Made by a program: the position numbers and the translations under genes. A stretch of DNA of 64,000 bases from Bacillota bacterium (lineage in GTDB: Bacteria > Bacillota > Clostridia > Lutisporales > Lutisporaceae), in contig JALNWH010000001.1 in the NCBI GenBank assembly GCA_023230985.1, positions 1 to 64,000 of the forward strand. The letters run 5' to 3'. Under the pieces are notes generated by a model. The model saw only the letters and a program-made list of their open reading frames with translations. It was not told the origin of the DNA and ran no database searches. This document shows, piece by piece, positions 44,143 to 52,910 of the stretch (the first letter of the stretch is position 1; each line of letters begins with the position of its first letter).

Positions 44143-44622
44143 TTATAAATTATATTTTAATTGCATAAGTATTTTCTTTTGCTTATCTATCATCTTTTCT
44201 TCATCATCTATATTTAAATGATCATATCCCAATAGATGCAGCATGCCATGTATTAATAAAAACACCAATTCCCTTTCAAAGCTATGCCCGTATTCTAAAG
44301 CTTGTTCTTTTGTTTTTTCCAGGGAAATTACTATATCTCCCAGAGGAGGGTCTATTGCCTCTTCGCCTACCATAACATAATCTTCAGACTCCTCAGAAAA
44401 GTTTATCATAGGAAATGACAGTACATCGGTATCTTTATCTATATTTCTATAATCCCTATTTAGCTCCTTTATCTCTTTATTATTTACAAGAGATATGCTA
44501 ATCTCATAGTTGACCGTACATTTTTCAAAGTCTAAAACAGTTTTAACGGTTTTTTTTATAAGTTCTATTATATCTTCACTAATCTCAATACTTTCTTGTC
44601 TGTTATCTATTAAAACTGTCAA
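44143..44622 (-). CDS. ybeY: Endoribonuclease YbeY
   Basis: Metal-dependent RNase for 16S rRNA 3' maturation and ribosome quality control. 159 residues; the zinc motif H-x3-H-x5-H is seen in LIHGMLHLLGYDH. NREYRNID-type segment NRDYRNIDKDTDVLSFP is typical. It starts with TTG overlapping the yqfF stop, preceded by GGAGGTAGG. phoH-yqfF-ybeY-era is a common Firmicute order. Confidence 0.95.
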   Translation of the reverse strand: MTVLIDNRQESIEISEDIIELIKKTVKTVLDFEKCTVNYEISISLVNNKEIKELNRDYRNIDKDTDVLSFPMINFSEESEDYVMVGEEAIDPPLGDIVISLEKTKEQALEYGHSFERELVFLLIHGMLHLLGYDHLNIDDEEKMIDKQKKILMQLKYNL

Positions 44623-46718
44623 CTACCTACCTCCTTCCCTTTAGTAATGTTTATACCGTTTGACATATCCTTTATATTCTCCGGGTATTCGATTCTATCA
44701 TGAAAAATCCCTGTCAGCACTTTCAAAAATGAACTTATTATATTCTCAATATCTTTTAAAGATAAATCGCATTGACTTAATTGACCATCATTAATCTTTT
44801 CCTGAATAATTTTTCTGACTCCTCTTTCCAGTTCTTCTTTAGTCGGCTCTGTCATAGAGCGAACATAAGCCTCTACAGAATCTGCTAACATAACAATAGC
44901 CGCCTCTTTACTTTGAGGTTTTGGAAAAGAATATCTGAATTTATCTTCGGATACTAGATTTTCTCCTTGACTTGACACTGCTTTATGATAAAAATACGCT
45001 ACCAAAGTATCCCCGTGATGCTGTGCAATTATATCTATAATCTTTGATGGAAGTTTATATTTCTTTCCTATATCCAATCCATCCTGTACGTGAGAAGTTA
45101 TGATAAGCGCACTTAGATTTGGAGATATCTTGTCATGGGGATTTTCTTTTGTGAGCTGATTTTCTTTAAAGAAATAAGGTCTTTTTAATTTCCCTATATC
45201 ATGATAATAGGAACCCACTCTGCACAAAAGCGCATTTGCTCCTATATCCTCTGCGGCTGTTTCAGACAAATTACCTACAAGTATTGAATGATAGTATGTC
45301 CCCGGCGCTTCTAAAAGCAAACGTTTTAAAAGAGAGTGGTTGGGGTTGGATAATTCAAGGAGCTTTATGGGGGTGATAATATCAAATATTGTTTCAAAAA
45401 AAGGTAAAAATCCTATTGTTAGTACTGAGGTAAAAATCCCTCCGATTACACCATAACTGACATCATAAATAAGGATTTTAGAATCTAAATTATTAATCAA
45501 ACCAAAACTAAAAATAGATAACATATTTATTAAAGAAATTGCCAAACCTGCATATATTACTACACTTCTGTGGTGAGTTTTCGATACCAGAATAGACCCG
45601 GCAATTCCTGCAAAAACCAAAGCAATCAAAATAGCGGTGTTGAACTCTGTAATAAAACCTGCCAAAACACTCATAAATACGTTAACTATTATTGCAGCTT
45701 TGGGGTCAATAAGAATTGAAATAATCAACGCACAAGCAGGAATCGGTATCATATATACGGAAATCATCCGTGTACCGACAGCAACCGCTAGAATTATTAT
45801 AATATTTATGCTCAAAAGTAACATCATTGAATTGCTCATCCATGTTTTAGGGCAAAAAGTACGTAAATAAAGATACAATACAATCATAGGAAATAAAATC
45901 ATAACTGCATAAGATATATAAATTTTCCAATCTCTGCTTTCATGATCTTTTATCAGACCATAAGATTTAAGAAGCTCTATTTGTTGAGGGCTTATCTCTT
46001 GTCCTTTGCTCACTATTCGTGTGCCTTTTTTTATAAGGACTTCTTCAATATTTTCTCTTGCTTCAATCCTTTTTTGATTTGTTTCTTCTTCATCATAAAA
46101 TATATTAGGCTTAATTATCGAAGTAGCAATCTTTGCACCCACTTGATTGAGTTTATTTTTATTAGGTAACTTTTCGAAAAAGTCAGTTATGTCTTCCCTC
46201 TTATCTGCTAATTGCTCTTCATTAATCCTCTGGTTTAAAACTTGATTAATAAGATATTTGATATTCTCCCGAAGTTGAAGTAAATCCTTACGATTGCTTA
46301 TTAATAATTCTTCATAAGAATCACTATCCAATATGATATTGGAATGATAATTTAAATCCTTTAATTTTTGTTCCAGAAGCATATCCTCATCTTTTTGTAG
46401 TTCATCTACTTGATTAAAAAAAGTATCTATTTCTCCCTCTAATTCTATTTGTATAGTCAAATCAAGCTTATAAATAGGCTGTACTGAATTTTCCGCCTCA
46501 TCCATTTTAATATCCGTAGCTACTCTATCTACCATATTGGATGGAGCATCAATATCCAAGTCTGCTATATCACCTATATTAAAGCTATATACTTGGGGAG
46601 CGGAAGCCAGTATTACAATAGTAAATACAATTACATAAGTTATAATCATAATTGCCCATTTACTAAAATTTTTATTTGAAAAGACTCTGCTTGGTTTTAC
46701 CTTATATGGCTTTTCCAT
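44619..46718 (-). CDS. yqfF: 7TM-HD family c-di-AMP phosphodiesterase (PgpH/YqfF)
   Basis: 699-residue membrane enzyme. A first transmembrane helix (about 18-38) and a large extracellular 7TMR-HDED domain (about 50-275) come first. Seven helices (about 275-475) then lead to a cytoplasmic HD phosphodiesterase domain with GSYYHDIGKLKRPYFF, HVQDGLDIG and IIAQHHGDT. Homologues PgpH and YqfF hydrolyse c-di-AMP to pApA. GGAGGATGAACG precedes the ATG. It is coupled to ybeY downstream. Confidence 0.92.
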   Translation of the reverse strand: MEKPYKVKPSRVFSNKNFSKWAIMIITYVIVFTIVILASAPQVYSFNIGDIADLDIDAPSNMVDRVATDIKMDEAENSVQPIYKLDLTIQIELEGEIDTFFNQVDELQKDEDMLLEQKLKDLNYHSNIILDSDSYEELLISNRKDLLQLRENIKYLINQVLNQRINEEQLADKREDITDFFEKLPNKNKLNQVGAKIATSIIKPNIFYDEEETNQKRIEARENIEEVLIKKGTRIVSKGQEISPQQIELLKSYGLIKDHESRDWKIYISYAVMILFPMIVLYLYLRTFCPKTWMSNSMMLLLSINIIIILAVAVGTRMISVYMIPIPACALIISILIDPKAAIIVNVFMSVLAGFITEFNTAILIALVFAGIAGSILVSKTHHRSVVIYAGLAISLINMLSIFSFGLINNLDSKILIYDVSYGVIGGIFTSVLTIGFLPFFETIFDIITPIKLLELSNPNHSLLKRLLLEAPGTYYHSILVGNLSETAAEDIGANALLCRVGSYYHDIGKLKRPYFFKENQLTKENPHDKISPNLSALIITSHVQDGLDIGKKYKLPSKIIDIIAQHHGDTLVAYFYHKAVSSQGENLVSEDKFRYSFPKPQSKEAAIVMLADSVEAYVRSMTEPTKEELERGVRKIIQEKINDGQLSQCDLSLKDIENIISSFLKVLTGIFHDRIEYPENIKDMSNGINITKGKEVGS

Positions 46719-46734
46719 CGTTCATCCTCCGTAT

Positions 46735-47727
46735 CTATTCTTCCGGACTAGCCTCGTCGTTTGACCTTTTCTCTTCATATTTGTCATATGCTTTTATAAT
46801 ATACTGAACTAATTTATGCCTAACAACATCTCTCTCATCTAAATAAACAAAATCTATGCCCGGTATGCCCTTCAGTATCATTTCTACTTCTTTTAAACCG
46901 GAGAACTTGCCTTTTGGCAAATCAATCTGAGTAACATCTCCGGTAATTATTACTTTTGAACCAAAACCCAATCTGGTCAAAAACATTTTCATCTGCTCTG
47001 AAGTAGTATTTTGAGCTTCATCAAGTATAATAAATGAGTCATCAAGAGTTCTCCCTCTCATATATGCAAGAGGAGCGACTTCAATATAACCTCTCTCTAC
47101 ATTTTTTTGAAAGTTTTCAACACCCATAATATCATATAATGCGTCATATAAAGGCCTTAGATAAGGATCAACCTTGTCCTGCAAATCCCCGGGTAAAAAC
47201 CCTAATTTCTCACCTGCTTCAACTGCAGGCCTAGTAAGTATTATTCTATTTATCTCCCTATTCTTAAATGCTTTAATAGCCATGACCATAGCTAAATATG
47301 TTTTTCCGGTACCGGCGGGACCTATTGTGAAAATCACCTCATTATTATTAATAGAATTTATATATCTTTTTTGACCCAGTGTTTTACATCTTATAATTTT
47401 TCCCCTAGCTGTTGTATATATAGTATCATTCAATTCTCCGGTTCTTTGCTCTTCTCCATCACGTACAAGGCTTATGGAGTAATCAACCATATGACTTGTA
47501 ATATTTTGGTTCTCTTCAAGTTTATTTATTAACATCTTAATAACTTTAGTTGCCATAGCTGCATTTTTTTCTTCCCCTATTATTCTAAGTTCGCCTTCTC
47601 TTACAATAATATCTACTTCAAATTCTTTTTGAATATAAATAAGGTGTTCGTCATAATCACCAAAAAGATTCTTTGTATTATCAAAACTTGTAAGCTCTAC
47701 TCTTTCTTCTATTGTATTGTTGGTCAA
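46735..47727 (-). CDS. phoH: PhoH-like ATPase
   Basis: 330-residue cytoplasmic P-loop ATPase (YbeZ/PhoH). It has an N-terminal KH-like part (about 15-90), Walker A GPAGTGKTYLA near residue 136, GEKLGFLPGDLQDKVDPYLRPLYDAL and Walker B FIILDEAQNTT. It functions with YbeY in RNA metabolism. It starts with TTG after CAGGAGGAAGG, 18 bases behind yqfD. Confidence 0.94.
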   Translation of the reverse strand: MTNNTIEERVELTSFDNTKNLFGDYDEHLIYIQKEFEVDIIVREGELRIIGEEKNAAMATKVIKMLINKLEENQNITSHMVDYSISLVRDGEEQRTGELNDTIYTTARGKIIRCKTLGQKRYINSINNNEVIFTIGPAGTGKTYLAMVMAIKAFKNREINRIILTRPAVEAGEKLGFLPGDLQDKVDPYLRPLYDALYDIMGVENFQKNVERGYIEVAPLAYMRGRTLDDSFIILDEAQNTTSEQMKMFLTRLGFGSKVIITGDVTQIDLPKGKFSGLKEVEMILKGIPGIDFVYLDERDVVRHKLVQYIIKAYDKYEEKRSNDEASPEE

Positions 47728-47745
47728 ATTACCTTCCTCCTGTTT

Positions 47746-48933
47746 TTAAAATAATATATCTATTAGCTTCTTTTCAGCAATATCCTCTATTGTTTCAACA
47801 TACATTTTTCCTATAACTGATTCATTATTTAGAAAATAATCTACCTTTTTGTTTGTAATAACAGCATCTTCAGGATATTGCAGCTTTATTTTTATATTTA
47901 GCCTTTCAAGGCATCTATCTTTTGCCTCCTGTAATGTTAAGCCCTTTTCAATAGGTATAAGTTCAGAGTATACTGTTGTTATATATTTTATAGGAAATAC
48001 ATAATCCCCAAATCTAAAAATATACTTTTCATTAATGCTTTTATTAAAGTCTTTAAAGTGTATAGTTTTAGTTTTACGGAGTCTTTTTCCTAATAGTTCA
48101 ATACCATAAGTTCTTTTGACACGACCGCTATTTTTGAATTCTATTTGCTTAAAATGAATTTCCTCTACATCTTCATACCATGCTTTTGCTAAAACTTTAG
48201 CCATGGAATGAGTATATCTGGTATCAATATTTTCCCGCTCTATTATTCCGGAAACTAAAATTTGTCCTTTCTCTACGGTATCTCCGTCATTTACAACTCC
48301 ATCACCGTTTAATACAAGAATTTTTTCTATAACGGCATTTTTTATTGCTATTATATCACATGGTTCATCTATATTTATATAGTCCGGCTCCTCAATTTTT
48401 TCAGAAATAGCCACATATGCCTTTGTTCCTTTTATTTCTATCCCTATCCAAGCTAATTCAGGCATGGCAATAAGCATTTCATTTTCTATATGCCGTTTAT
48501 TTATCTTTTTCTTTAATATTCCCACTTTAAGGCCATTATAGTCAAGCCTCTCCAGTATTATATTATCAGCCACGATTGTATTTCCATCAATTTCAACCAT
48601 CCATATAAATAAGCTTAAAATATATAAAAAAAGAAGTAATGCCCCCAAACCGAATACCAACAATCTCCTTTTTTTAATTGTTTTGATTCTAAAGGGCATT
48701 CCACATTTTTTTTGTATACGAACTTTGGTGCCGGTTTTTTTAACTATTCTGCGAAGTCTAAAAAAATCTTTGGCATTTATTCTAACTCTTATTGTCATAT
48801 AATCTAACTTTTCTATATCCCAAAGGTATATACCATTTGTAACTGCCAGATTAATAAAACGTTCTGTATTAATACCTTTCACAGTAATAATAGCATAACC
48901 GTAAAAATAATTCCATAGACGCGTAATAAACAT
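47746..48933 (-). CDS. yqfD: Sporulation protein YqfD
   Basis: Mother-cell sporulation membrane protein; the Bacillus homologue is under sigma-E control and affects forespore engulfment. The first 85 residues are an N-terminal domain, a transmembrane helix follows at about 90-108 (LLVFGLGALLLFLYILSLFIW), and the rest is extracytoplasmic beta-rich sequence (VVNDGDTVEKGQILVSG). The ATG at 48945 is part of the ATGAGGTGG ribosome-binding region, so the ATG at 48933 (GAGGTG upstream) is preferred. Length 395 matches the family. Confidence 0.9.
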   Translation of the reverse strand: MFITRLWNYFYGYAIITVKGINTERFINLAVTNGIYLWDIEKLDYMTIRVRINAKDFFRLRRIVKKTGTKVRIQKKCGMPFRIKTIKKRRLLVFGLGALLLFLYILSLFIWMVEIDGNTIVADNIILERLDYNGLKVGILKKKINKRHIENEMLIAMPELAWIGIEIKGTKAYVAISEKIEEPDYINIDEPCDIIAIKNAVIEKILVLNGDGVVNDGDTVEKGQILVSGIIERENIDTRYTHSMAKVLAKAWYEDVEEIHFKQIEFKNSGRVKRTYGIELLGKRLRKTKTIHFKDFNKSINEKYIFRFGDYVFPIKYITTVYSELIPIEKGLTLQEAKDRCLERLNIKIKLQYPEDAVITNKKVDYFLNNESVIGKMYVETIEDIAEKKLIDILF

Positions 48934-48953
48934 GTACCACCTCATAATTACTA

Positions 48954-49010
48954 GTTGCTGTTTACACCTTAATTTTATTCTTAGTATAAATTTTATATTT
49001 GTTATAGATT
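48954..49010 (+). repeat. Decayed partial copy of the 120-bp element
   Basis: Begins GTTGCTGTTTACACCTTAAT and can be followed by eye to ...TTATATTTGTTATAGATT, matching the left half of the full copies. The right end is missing. It lies between yqfC and yqfD, so transcription of the pair reads through it. Confidence 0.5.
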
Positions 49011-49040
49011 AATAGCCGAATATAAATAAATACTTTTACT

Positions 49041-49313
49041 TTAGAATTCTATACTGCTTAATTGTCCTTTAATAATTATTTCTTCTTCCAGTATTGATTT
49101 TATTATAAGATCTTTCCCGATTATTGTAATGACACCTATACCTGTATTAATGCTTATTTTATTGTCGCAATAAGTTACTATCCCTTTATGGTTTTCTATA
49201 GTAAAGCTGTCTGTCCCTATTACTATTATCTTTGAAATATCAAGAATTATATCTTTTGGAAGCTCAAGTACTTCCGCTAGTTTCTCTACAACTTTATAAG
49301 CTTTCCCTCCCAT
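49041..49313 (-). CDS. yqfC: Sporulation protein YqfC
   Basis: 90-residue YabP/YqfC-family protein: short beta-rich sequence with IENHKGIVTYCDNKISINTGIGVITIIGKDLII, typical of the family. It is expressed with YqfD in the mother cell in Bacillus; its biochemistry is unknown. The longer GTG start at 49322 overlaps GGGGTG, the likely ribosome binding site, so the ATG at 49313 is used. It starts a transcript after the terminator at 49366-49397. Confidence 0.9.
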   Translation of the reverse strand: MGGKAYKVVEKLAEVLELPKDIILDISKIIVIGTDSFTIENHKGIVTYCDNKISINTGIGVITIIGKDLIIKSILEEEIIIKGQLSSIEF

Positions 49314-49365
49314 AGCATACACCCCAATAATAATCTATGTATTACCATTGTCTTTAGAACAAAAA

Positions 49366-49397
49366 AATTAAAAACCCCTATTTAAGGGTTTTTAATT
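49366..49397. terminator. Terminator between the floA and yqfC operons
   Basis: AATTAAAAACCC and GGGTTTTTAATT form a 12-bp inverted repeat (49366-49377 with 49386-49397) with A and T tracts built in. It closes the nfeD-floA transcript before yqfC. Confidence 0.85.
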
Positions 49398-49455
49398 AAA
49401 ACCTAATCATATTACAAAATTTACTAAAAGTTATAATATAAATAATTCTATTCTT

Positions 49456-49878
49456 TTACCTTCTGAGGGCTTTCGGTTTCCCAAGAACCTCTGCCATAAC
49501 AATAGCCCTTTGAACATCAGTTAGACTGATTGTTGGAATTCTTTCAGGTTCTAACTGTAATTCCGCTTCTTTTCCTTCTTTATCCTCGGCATAAGAAATC
49601 CTATCCGGAGATCTAACCATTCTTGTGCGTATGCTATCCTTGCTTTCCCCAATAGTTCTTTTAGGTTTGTCTGCAGCAGGTTGTCTTGCAGTATCTGCAA
49701 ATGGTTTATTTTCTAAAAGATCTCGAAATTCCTTAAATAAATCTTTTCGCCTTGAAGCAGCGGATTTGGGCATGACTTTACCGCTTTGTCCTTGTTTTTG
49801 CTTTTGTCCTGATTTTTTTACAGCACCTGCTATATTTGCTATTATCGAAATAACTATAAATATTAAAATTAAATCCAA
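49456..49878 (-). CDS. Small membrane-anchored protein of unknown function
   Basis: 140 residues. The N-terminal hydrophobic helix (LILIFIVISIIANIAGAV, about 3-20) is followed by a highly charged, probably disordered stretch rich in Lys/Arg/Glu/Pro. A conserved-looking C-terminal helix ISLTDVQRAIVMAEVLGKPKAL ends it. It starts 57 bases after floA ends, in the nfeD-floA transcript, and is the last gene before the terminator. By position it may be a partner of the flotillin-like protein. I do not recognise a named family. Confidence 0.7.
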   Translation of the reverse strand: MDLILIFIVISIIANIAGAVKKSGQKQKQGQSGKVMPKSAASRRKDLFKEFRDLLENKPFADTARQPAADKPKRTIGESKDSIRTRMVRSPDRISYAEDKEGKEAELQLEPERIPTISLTDVQRAIVMAEVLGKPKALRR

Positions 49879-49935
49879 TGCTTCATCTCCTCTCTATCTA
49901 AACATGAAAACAACTTACCTATTAAAAGTTTATCT

Positions 49936-50928
49936 TTATTTATTGTTTTTATCCGTGACATCAATCTTCCCGGACTTGGAAATGGTATCTCTCATCTGTG
50001 TATCAGCTTGTATGTTCTGCATACCGAAATAATCCATAACACCTAAATTTCCTGTACGCAAGGCATCCGCCATAGCCTTTGGCACTTCCGCTTCCGCTTC
50101 CACAACTTTAGCTCTCATTTCTTGAACAGATGCCTTCATTTCTTGTTCTTTAGCTACAGCCATTGCACGCCTTTCTTCAGCCTTTGCCTGCGCTATACGT
50201 TTATCTGCTTCCGCCTGATCCGTCTGCAATTGAGCACCGATATTTCTTCCTACATCTACATCGGCTATATCAATTGATAATATTTCAAAAGCAGTACCGG
50301 AATCCAATCCTTTATTAAGAACAGTTCTGGAGATAGAATCCGGATTTTCCAAAACTTCTTTGTGAGTCTCCGAACTACCTACTGTTGTTACGATACCTTC
50401 ACCAACCCTTGCAATGATAGTTTCTTCTCCGGCTCCACCTACCAAACGTGCGATATTCGCTCTTACGGTAACTCTGGCTTTTGCTTTAACCTCTATACCG
50501 TCTTTTGCTACCGCTGCAATAACAGGTGTCTCTATTACCTTGGGGTTTACACTCATTTGAACCGCTTCCAACACATCTCTCCCGGCCAAATCTATAGCTG
50601 CAGCTCTTTCAAAGCTCAAATCGATTTCCGCTCTTTGAGCGGCAATAAGAGAATTTATAACCCTATCCACATTACCGCCTGCTAAATAATGTGCTTCTAA
50701 CTGATTAACAGTAAGCCCCAATCCGGCTTTTCGAGCTTTTATCAATGGGCTTACGATTCTGCTGGGTACTACCCTTCTCAACCTCATTCCAACCAGATTA
50801 AATATTCCAACATTAACCCCGGCAGCTAATGCTGAAATCCACAATCCAATGGGTACAAAACTCAGAAATATAGTTAAACCCAAAATAATAACAAAAATGG
50901 TTAATATAGGCGCAATCAAATCAAACAT
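49936..50928 (-). CDS. floA: Flotillin-like protein FloA
   Basis: 330-residue scaffold of membrane microdomains (YqfA/FloA). An N-terminal hydrophobic hairpin (about 5-50) is followed by an SPFH-like domain ([35 protein letters not shown]) and a coiled coil rich in Ala/Glu ([23 protein letters not shown]). GGAGGATATAA precedes the ATG, which overlaps the last bases of nfeD by eight. Confidence 0.95.
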   Translation of the reverse strand: MFDLIAPILTIFVIILGLTIFLSFVPIGLWISALAAGVNVGIFNLVGMRLRRVVPSRIVSPLIKARKAGLGLTVNQLEAHYLAGGNVDRVINSLIAAQRAEIDLSFERAAAIDLAGRDVLEAVQMSVNPKVIETPVIAAVAKDGIEVKAKARVTVRANIARLVGGAGEETIIARVGEGIVTTVGSSETHKEVLENPDSISRTVLNKGLDSGTAFEILSIDIADVDVGRNIGAQLQTDQAEADKRIAQAKAEERRAMAVAKEQEMKASVQEMRAKVVEAEAEVPKAMADALRTGNLGVMDYFGMQNIQADTQMRDTISKSGKIDVTDKNNK

Positions 50929-51424
50929 TTATATCCTCCTTTTCAAATTTTCTAACTATTATTTTCATACCTTCGCTTTCTATTATTTCAACTTTAGACC
51001 CTTTATCAATGAACTCACCTCGGGATTGGGCATTAATCCTCTTATCCTCTACAGTTATTATGCCGGCGGGTCTCAAAATAGTCTCGGCAATGCCAACTTT
51101 ACCTATATATGAATTATCAAATTCCAAACTTGTATAACCTTCTTCTCTTTTTTGTTCTGTATTTAAAACCAGAAATTTTAAGAATTTACTCCCATATCCA
51201 AGTTTATAAAGCAGTACAATGGCGGATATAAATAGTACTAAGGTTATTATTACTAGTATCATTGCTTCATATATATTTGATGTAATAAGAGCAACACTAA
51301 TTACTACACATACTATACCGGCAATCCCGGGTATGCCAAAACCCGGAATAATTCCTTCTATCAATAAAAGCATCAATCCTATGATATATAAAAATATACT
51401 TATTAAAGACCATTCACCAAACAT
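50921..51424 (-). CDS. NfeD-like membrane protein
   Basis: 167 residues: three or four transmembrane helices in the first 90, then a C-terminal OB-fold NfeD domain ([43 protein letters not shown]). It partners flotillins (YuaF/NfeD1b type) and is encoded with floA as usual. GTG at 51433 lies within the ribosome-binding region; the ATG at 51424 behind GGAAGGGTGG is preferred. Confidence 0.9.
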   Translation of the reverse strand: MFGEWSLISIFLYIIGLMLLLIEGIIPGFGIPGIAGIVCVVISVALITSNIYEAMILVIITLVLFISAIVLLYKLGYGSKFLKFLVLNTEQKREEGYTSLEFDNSYIGKVGIAETILRPAGIITVEDKRINAQSRGEFIDKGSKVEIIESEGMKIIVRKFEKEDINV

Positions 51425-51535
51425 TAATCCCACCCTTCCTTTAATTAATATACTGCAACCTATTTATAATTATATCATATAATATTTTAATTAAGTAAGA
51501 GTCTTTTTATGTAATTTATTATATTTAAAAGATAA

Positions 51536-51655
51536 GTCACTGTTCAACCTTAACTGTTTCTGATAATCAGCTTATTATATTTGCTACGGTTGCTGAGTTC
51601 AAAGGCAAGCAATCTACAGTAAAAATGTAAATATATACAACATGTGAACAGTAAC
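51536..51655 (+). repeat. Best copy of a 120-bp inverted-repeat element (MITE-like)
   Basis: Left end GTCACTGTTCA (51536-51546) and right end TGTGAACAGTAAC (51643-51655) are terminal inverted repeats matching at 10 of 11 positions. Inside, GGTTGCT and AGCAATC form a 7-bp stem around GAGTTCAAAGGCA. The same sequence recurs at 23661-23782 and in truncated form at 8973-9037 and 48954-49010. No frame of useful length lies in it. It is non-autonomous, if mobile. It fills most of the gap between yqeY and nfeD. Confidence 0.8.
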
Positions 51656-51662
51656 AAAAGAT

Positions 51663-51703
51663 AAAGGGCATTTTAATTGCTTAAAAAACAATCAAAACGC
51701 CCC
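51663..51703 (-). terminator. Terminator of rpsU-yqeY
   Basis: On the minus strand GGGCGTTTTGATTG pairs with CAATTAAAATGCCC, including two G-U pairs, then TTTATCTTTTG follows. On the plus strand the same positions would be A-C mismatches, so it works on the minus strand, ending yqeY. Confidence 0.8.
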
Positions 51704-51717
51704 TTTTTTTTATTCAT

Positions 51718-52161
51718 CTAGCTTAAATGCTTTCTTACTAACTGATTGACTATCTTTCCGCCTGCCCTGCCCTTAACCTTTGGCATAAGTTCTTTCATAA
51801 CCTTGCCTATATCTTTAACGCTTTGCGCCCCTACTTCAAAAATAGTTTGCGCAACTATCTCATCTAATTCATTTTCATCTAATTGCTCCGGAAGATAAGA
51901 CATTAAAATCTCAATTTCTCTTTCCAAATTCTTTACCAAATCAGGTCTATTTCCTTTCTCAAAATCAGGAATAGAATCTTTTCTTTGTTTTGCAGCTTTT
52001 GCTATAACTTCAATAATATCTTCATCATCTAATTCTATTCTTTTATCTTTTTCTTGCTGCAAGATTGCAGCCCTGACCATGGTAATGACATTTTTTCTTA
52101 TTGTGTCTTTTTCTTTCATTGCAGTTTTCATATCCTGCTGTAGAATCTGCTTGAAAGACAT
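51718..52161 (-). CDS. yqeY: GatB/YqeY domain protein
   Basis: 147-residue helical protein related to the tRNA-binding tail of GatB; free-standing YqeY follows rpsU in many Firmicutes. It begins MSFKQILQQDMKTAMKEKDTIRKNVITMVRAAI and ends KELMPKVKGRAGGKIVNQLVRKHL, both typical. Function is not established, but a link to tRNA or amidotransferase activity is suspected. AAGAGAG precedes the ATG, 14 bases after rpsU. Confidence 0.92.
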   Translation of the reverse strand: MSFKQILQQDMKTAMKEKDTIRKNVITMVRAAILQQEKDKRIELDDEDIIEVIAKAAKQRKDSIPDFEKGNRPDLVKNLEREIEILMSYLPEQLDENELDEIVAQTIFEVGAQSVKDIGKVMKELMPKVKGRAGGKIVNQLVRKHLS

Positions 52162-52175
52162 ATAATCAACTCTCT

Positions 52176-52352
52176 TTATTTAAATTTTCTCTTTCTAGCT
52201 GCTTCAGATTTCTTTTTCCTTTTAACACTAGGTTTTTCGTAGTGCTCTCTCTTTCTAACTTCAGCTAAAACACCTGCCCGTGCGCACTTCTTCTTAAAAC
52301 GTCTTAATGCACTTTCTAAGGTTTCGTTTTCTCCAACACGAATCTCCGACAT
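52176..52352 (-). CDS. rpsU: 30S ribosomal protein S21
   Basis: 58-residue basic protein: [27 protein letters not shown], then [24 protein letters not shown]. It fits S21 throughout; the basic tail binds 16S rRNA near the anti-Shine-Dalgarno region. GGAGGG precedes the ATG by about ten bases. It is short and easily missed by length filters. It begins the rpsU-yqeY transcript. Confidence 0.97.
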   Translation of the reverse strand: MSEIRVGENETLESALRRFKKKCARAGVLAEVRKREHYEKPSVKRKKKSEAARKRKFK

Positions 52353-52486
52353 CTAATACACCCTCCCTCCGCTGGTAACAATCATTGCGTAAACTTTACT
52401 GCGTTAAAGCGGGACAATTCAAACACATATTCCATTATACAGTACATATCAGCAAGGTGTCAACAAAAGGTTTTAGCCTCAAGGCC

Positions 52487-52831
52487 TTAGCCCGGTGGCC
52501 ACTGCAAGTGTCTACCGCCAAGCACATGAAAATGCACATGAGGTACTGTTTGTCCTCCGTCTTTGCCAATATTGTTAACTATTCTAAAACCTTTTTCATC
52601 AATGCCCATATCCTTTGCCAGTTTATTTATAACCTTTATAATATGATTTATCAAAAGATAATCCTCATTTTGAAAATCTATAATTGATTCTAAATGTTTT
52701 TTTGTAATCACAAGAAAATGTACAGGTGCTTCAGGATTTATATCGTTAAAAGCTAAAACTTTATCATCTTCATATACTTTGCTGCAGGGTATTTCCCCTT
52801 TTATAATTTTACAAAAAATACAATTGTCCAT
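52487..52831 (-). CDS. HIT-family nucleotide hydrolase (HinT-like)
   Basis: 114 residues with the histidine triad HVHFHVLGG near 97-105, and CIFCKIIKGEIPCSKVYEDDKVLAFNDINPEAPVHFLVI at the start. Such proteins hydrolyse AMP-linked phosphoramidates. GGGAGGTGAGTTAA precedes the ATG. It sits 79 bases after mtaB on the same strand. Confidence 0.94.
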   Translation of the reverse strand: MDNCIFCKIIKGEIPCSKVYEDDKVLAFNDINPEAPVHFLVITKKHLESIIDFQNEDYLLINHIIKVINKLAKDMGIDEKGFRIVNNIGKDGGQTVPHVHFHVLGGRHLQWPPG

Positions 52832-52910
52832 TTAACTCACCTCCCTAACTCAGCTTATAAGCTTAATAAAGTATTCAACAATTATATGACAAAATCCTTT
52901 AAAGCTTTTA

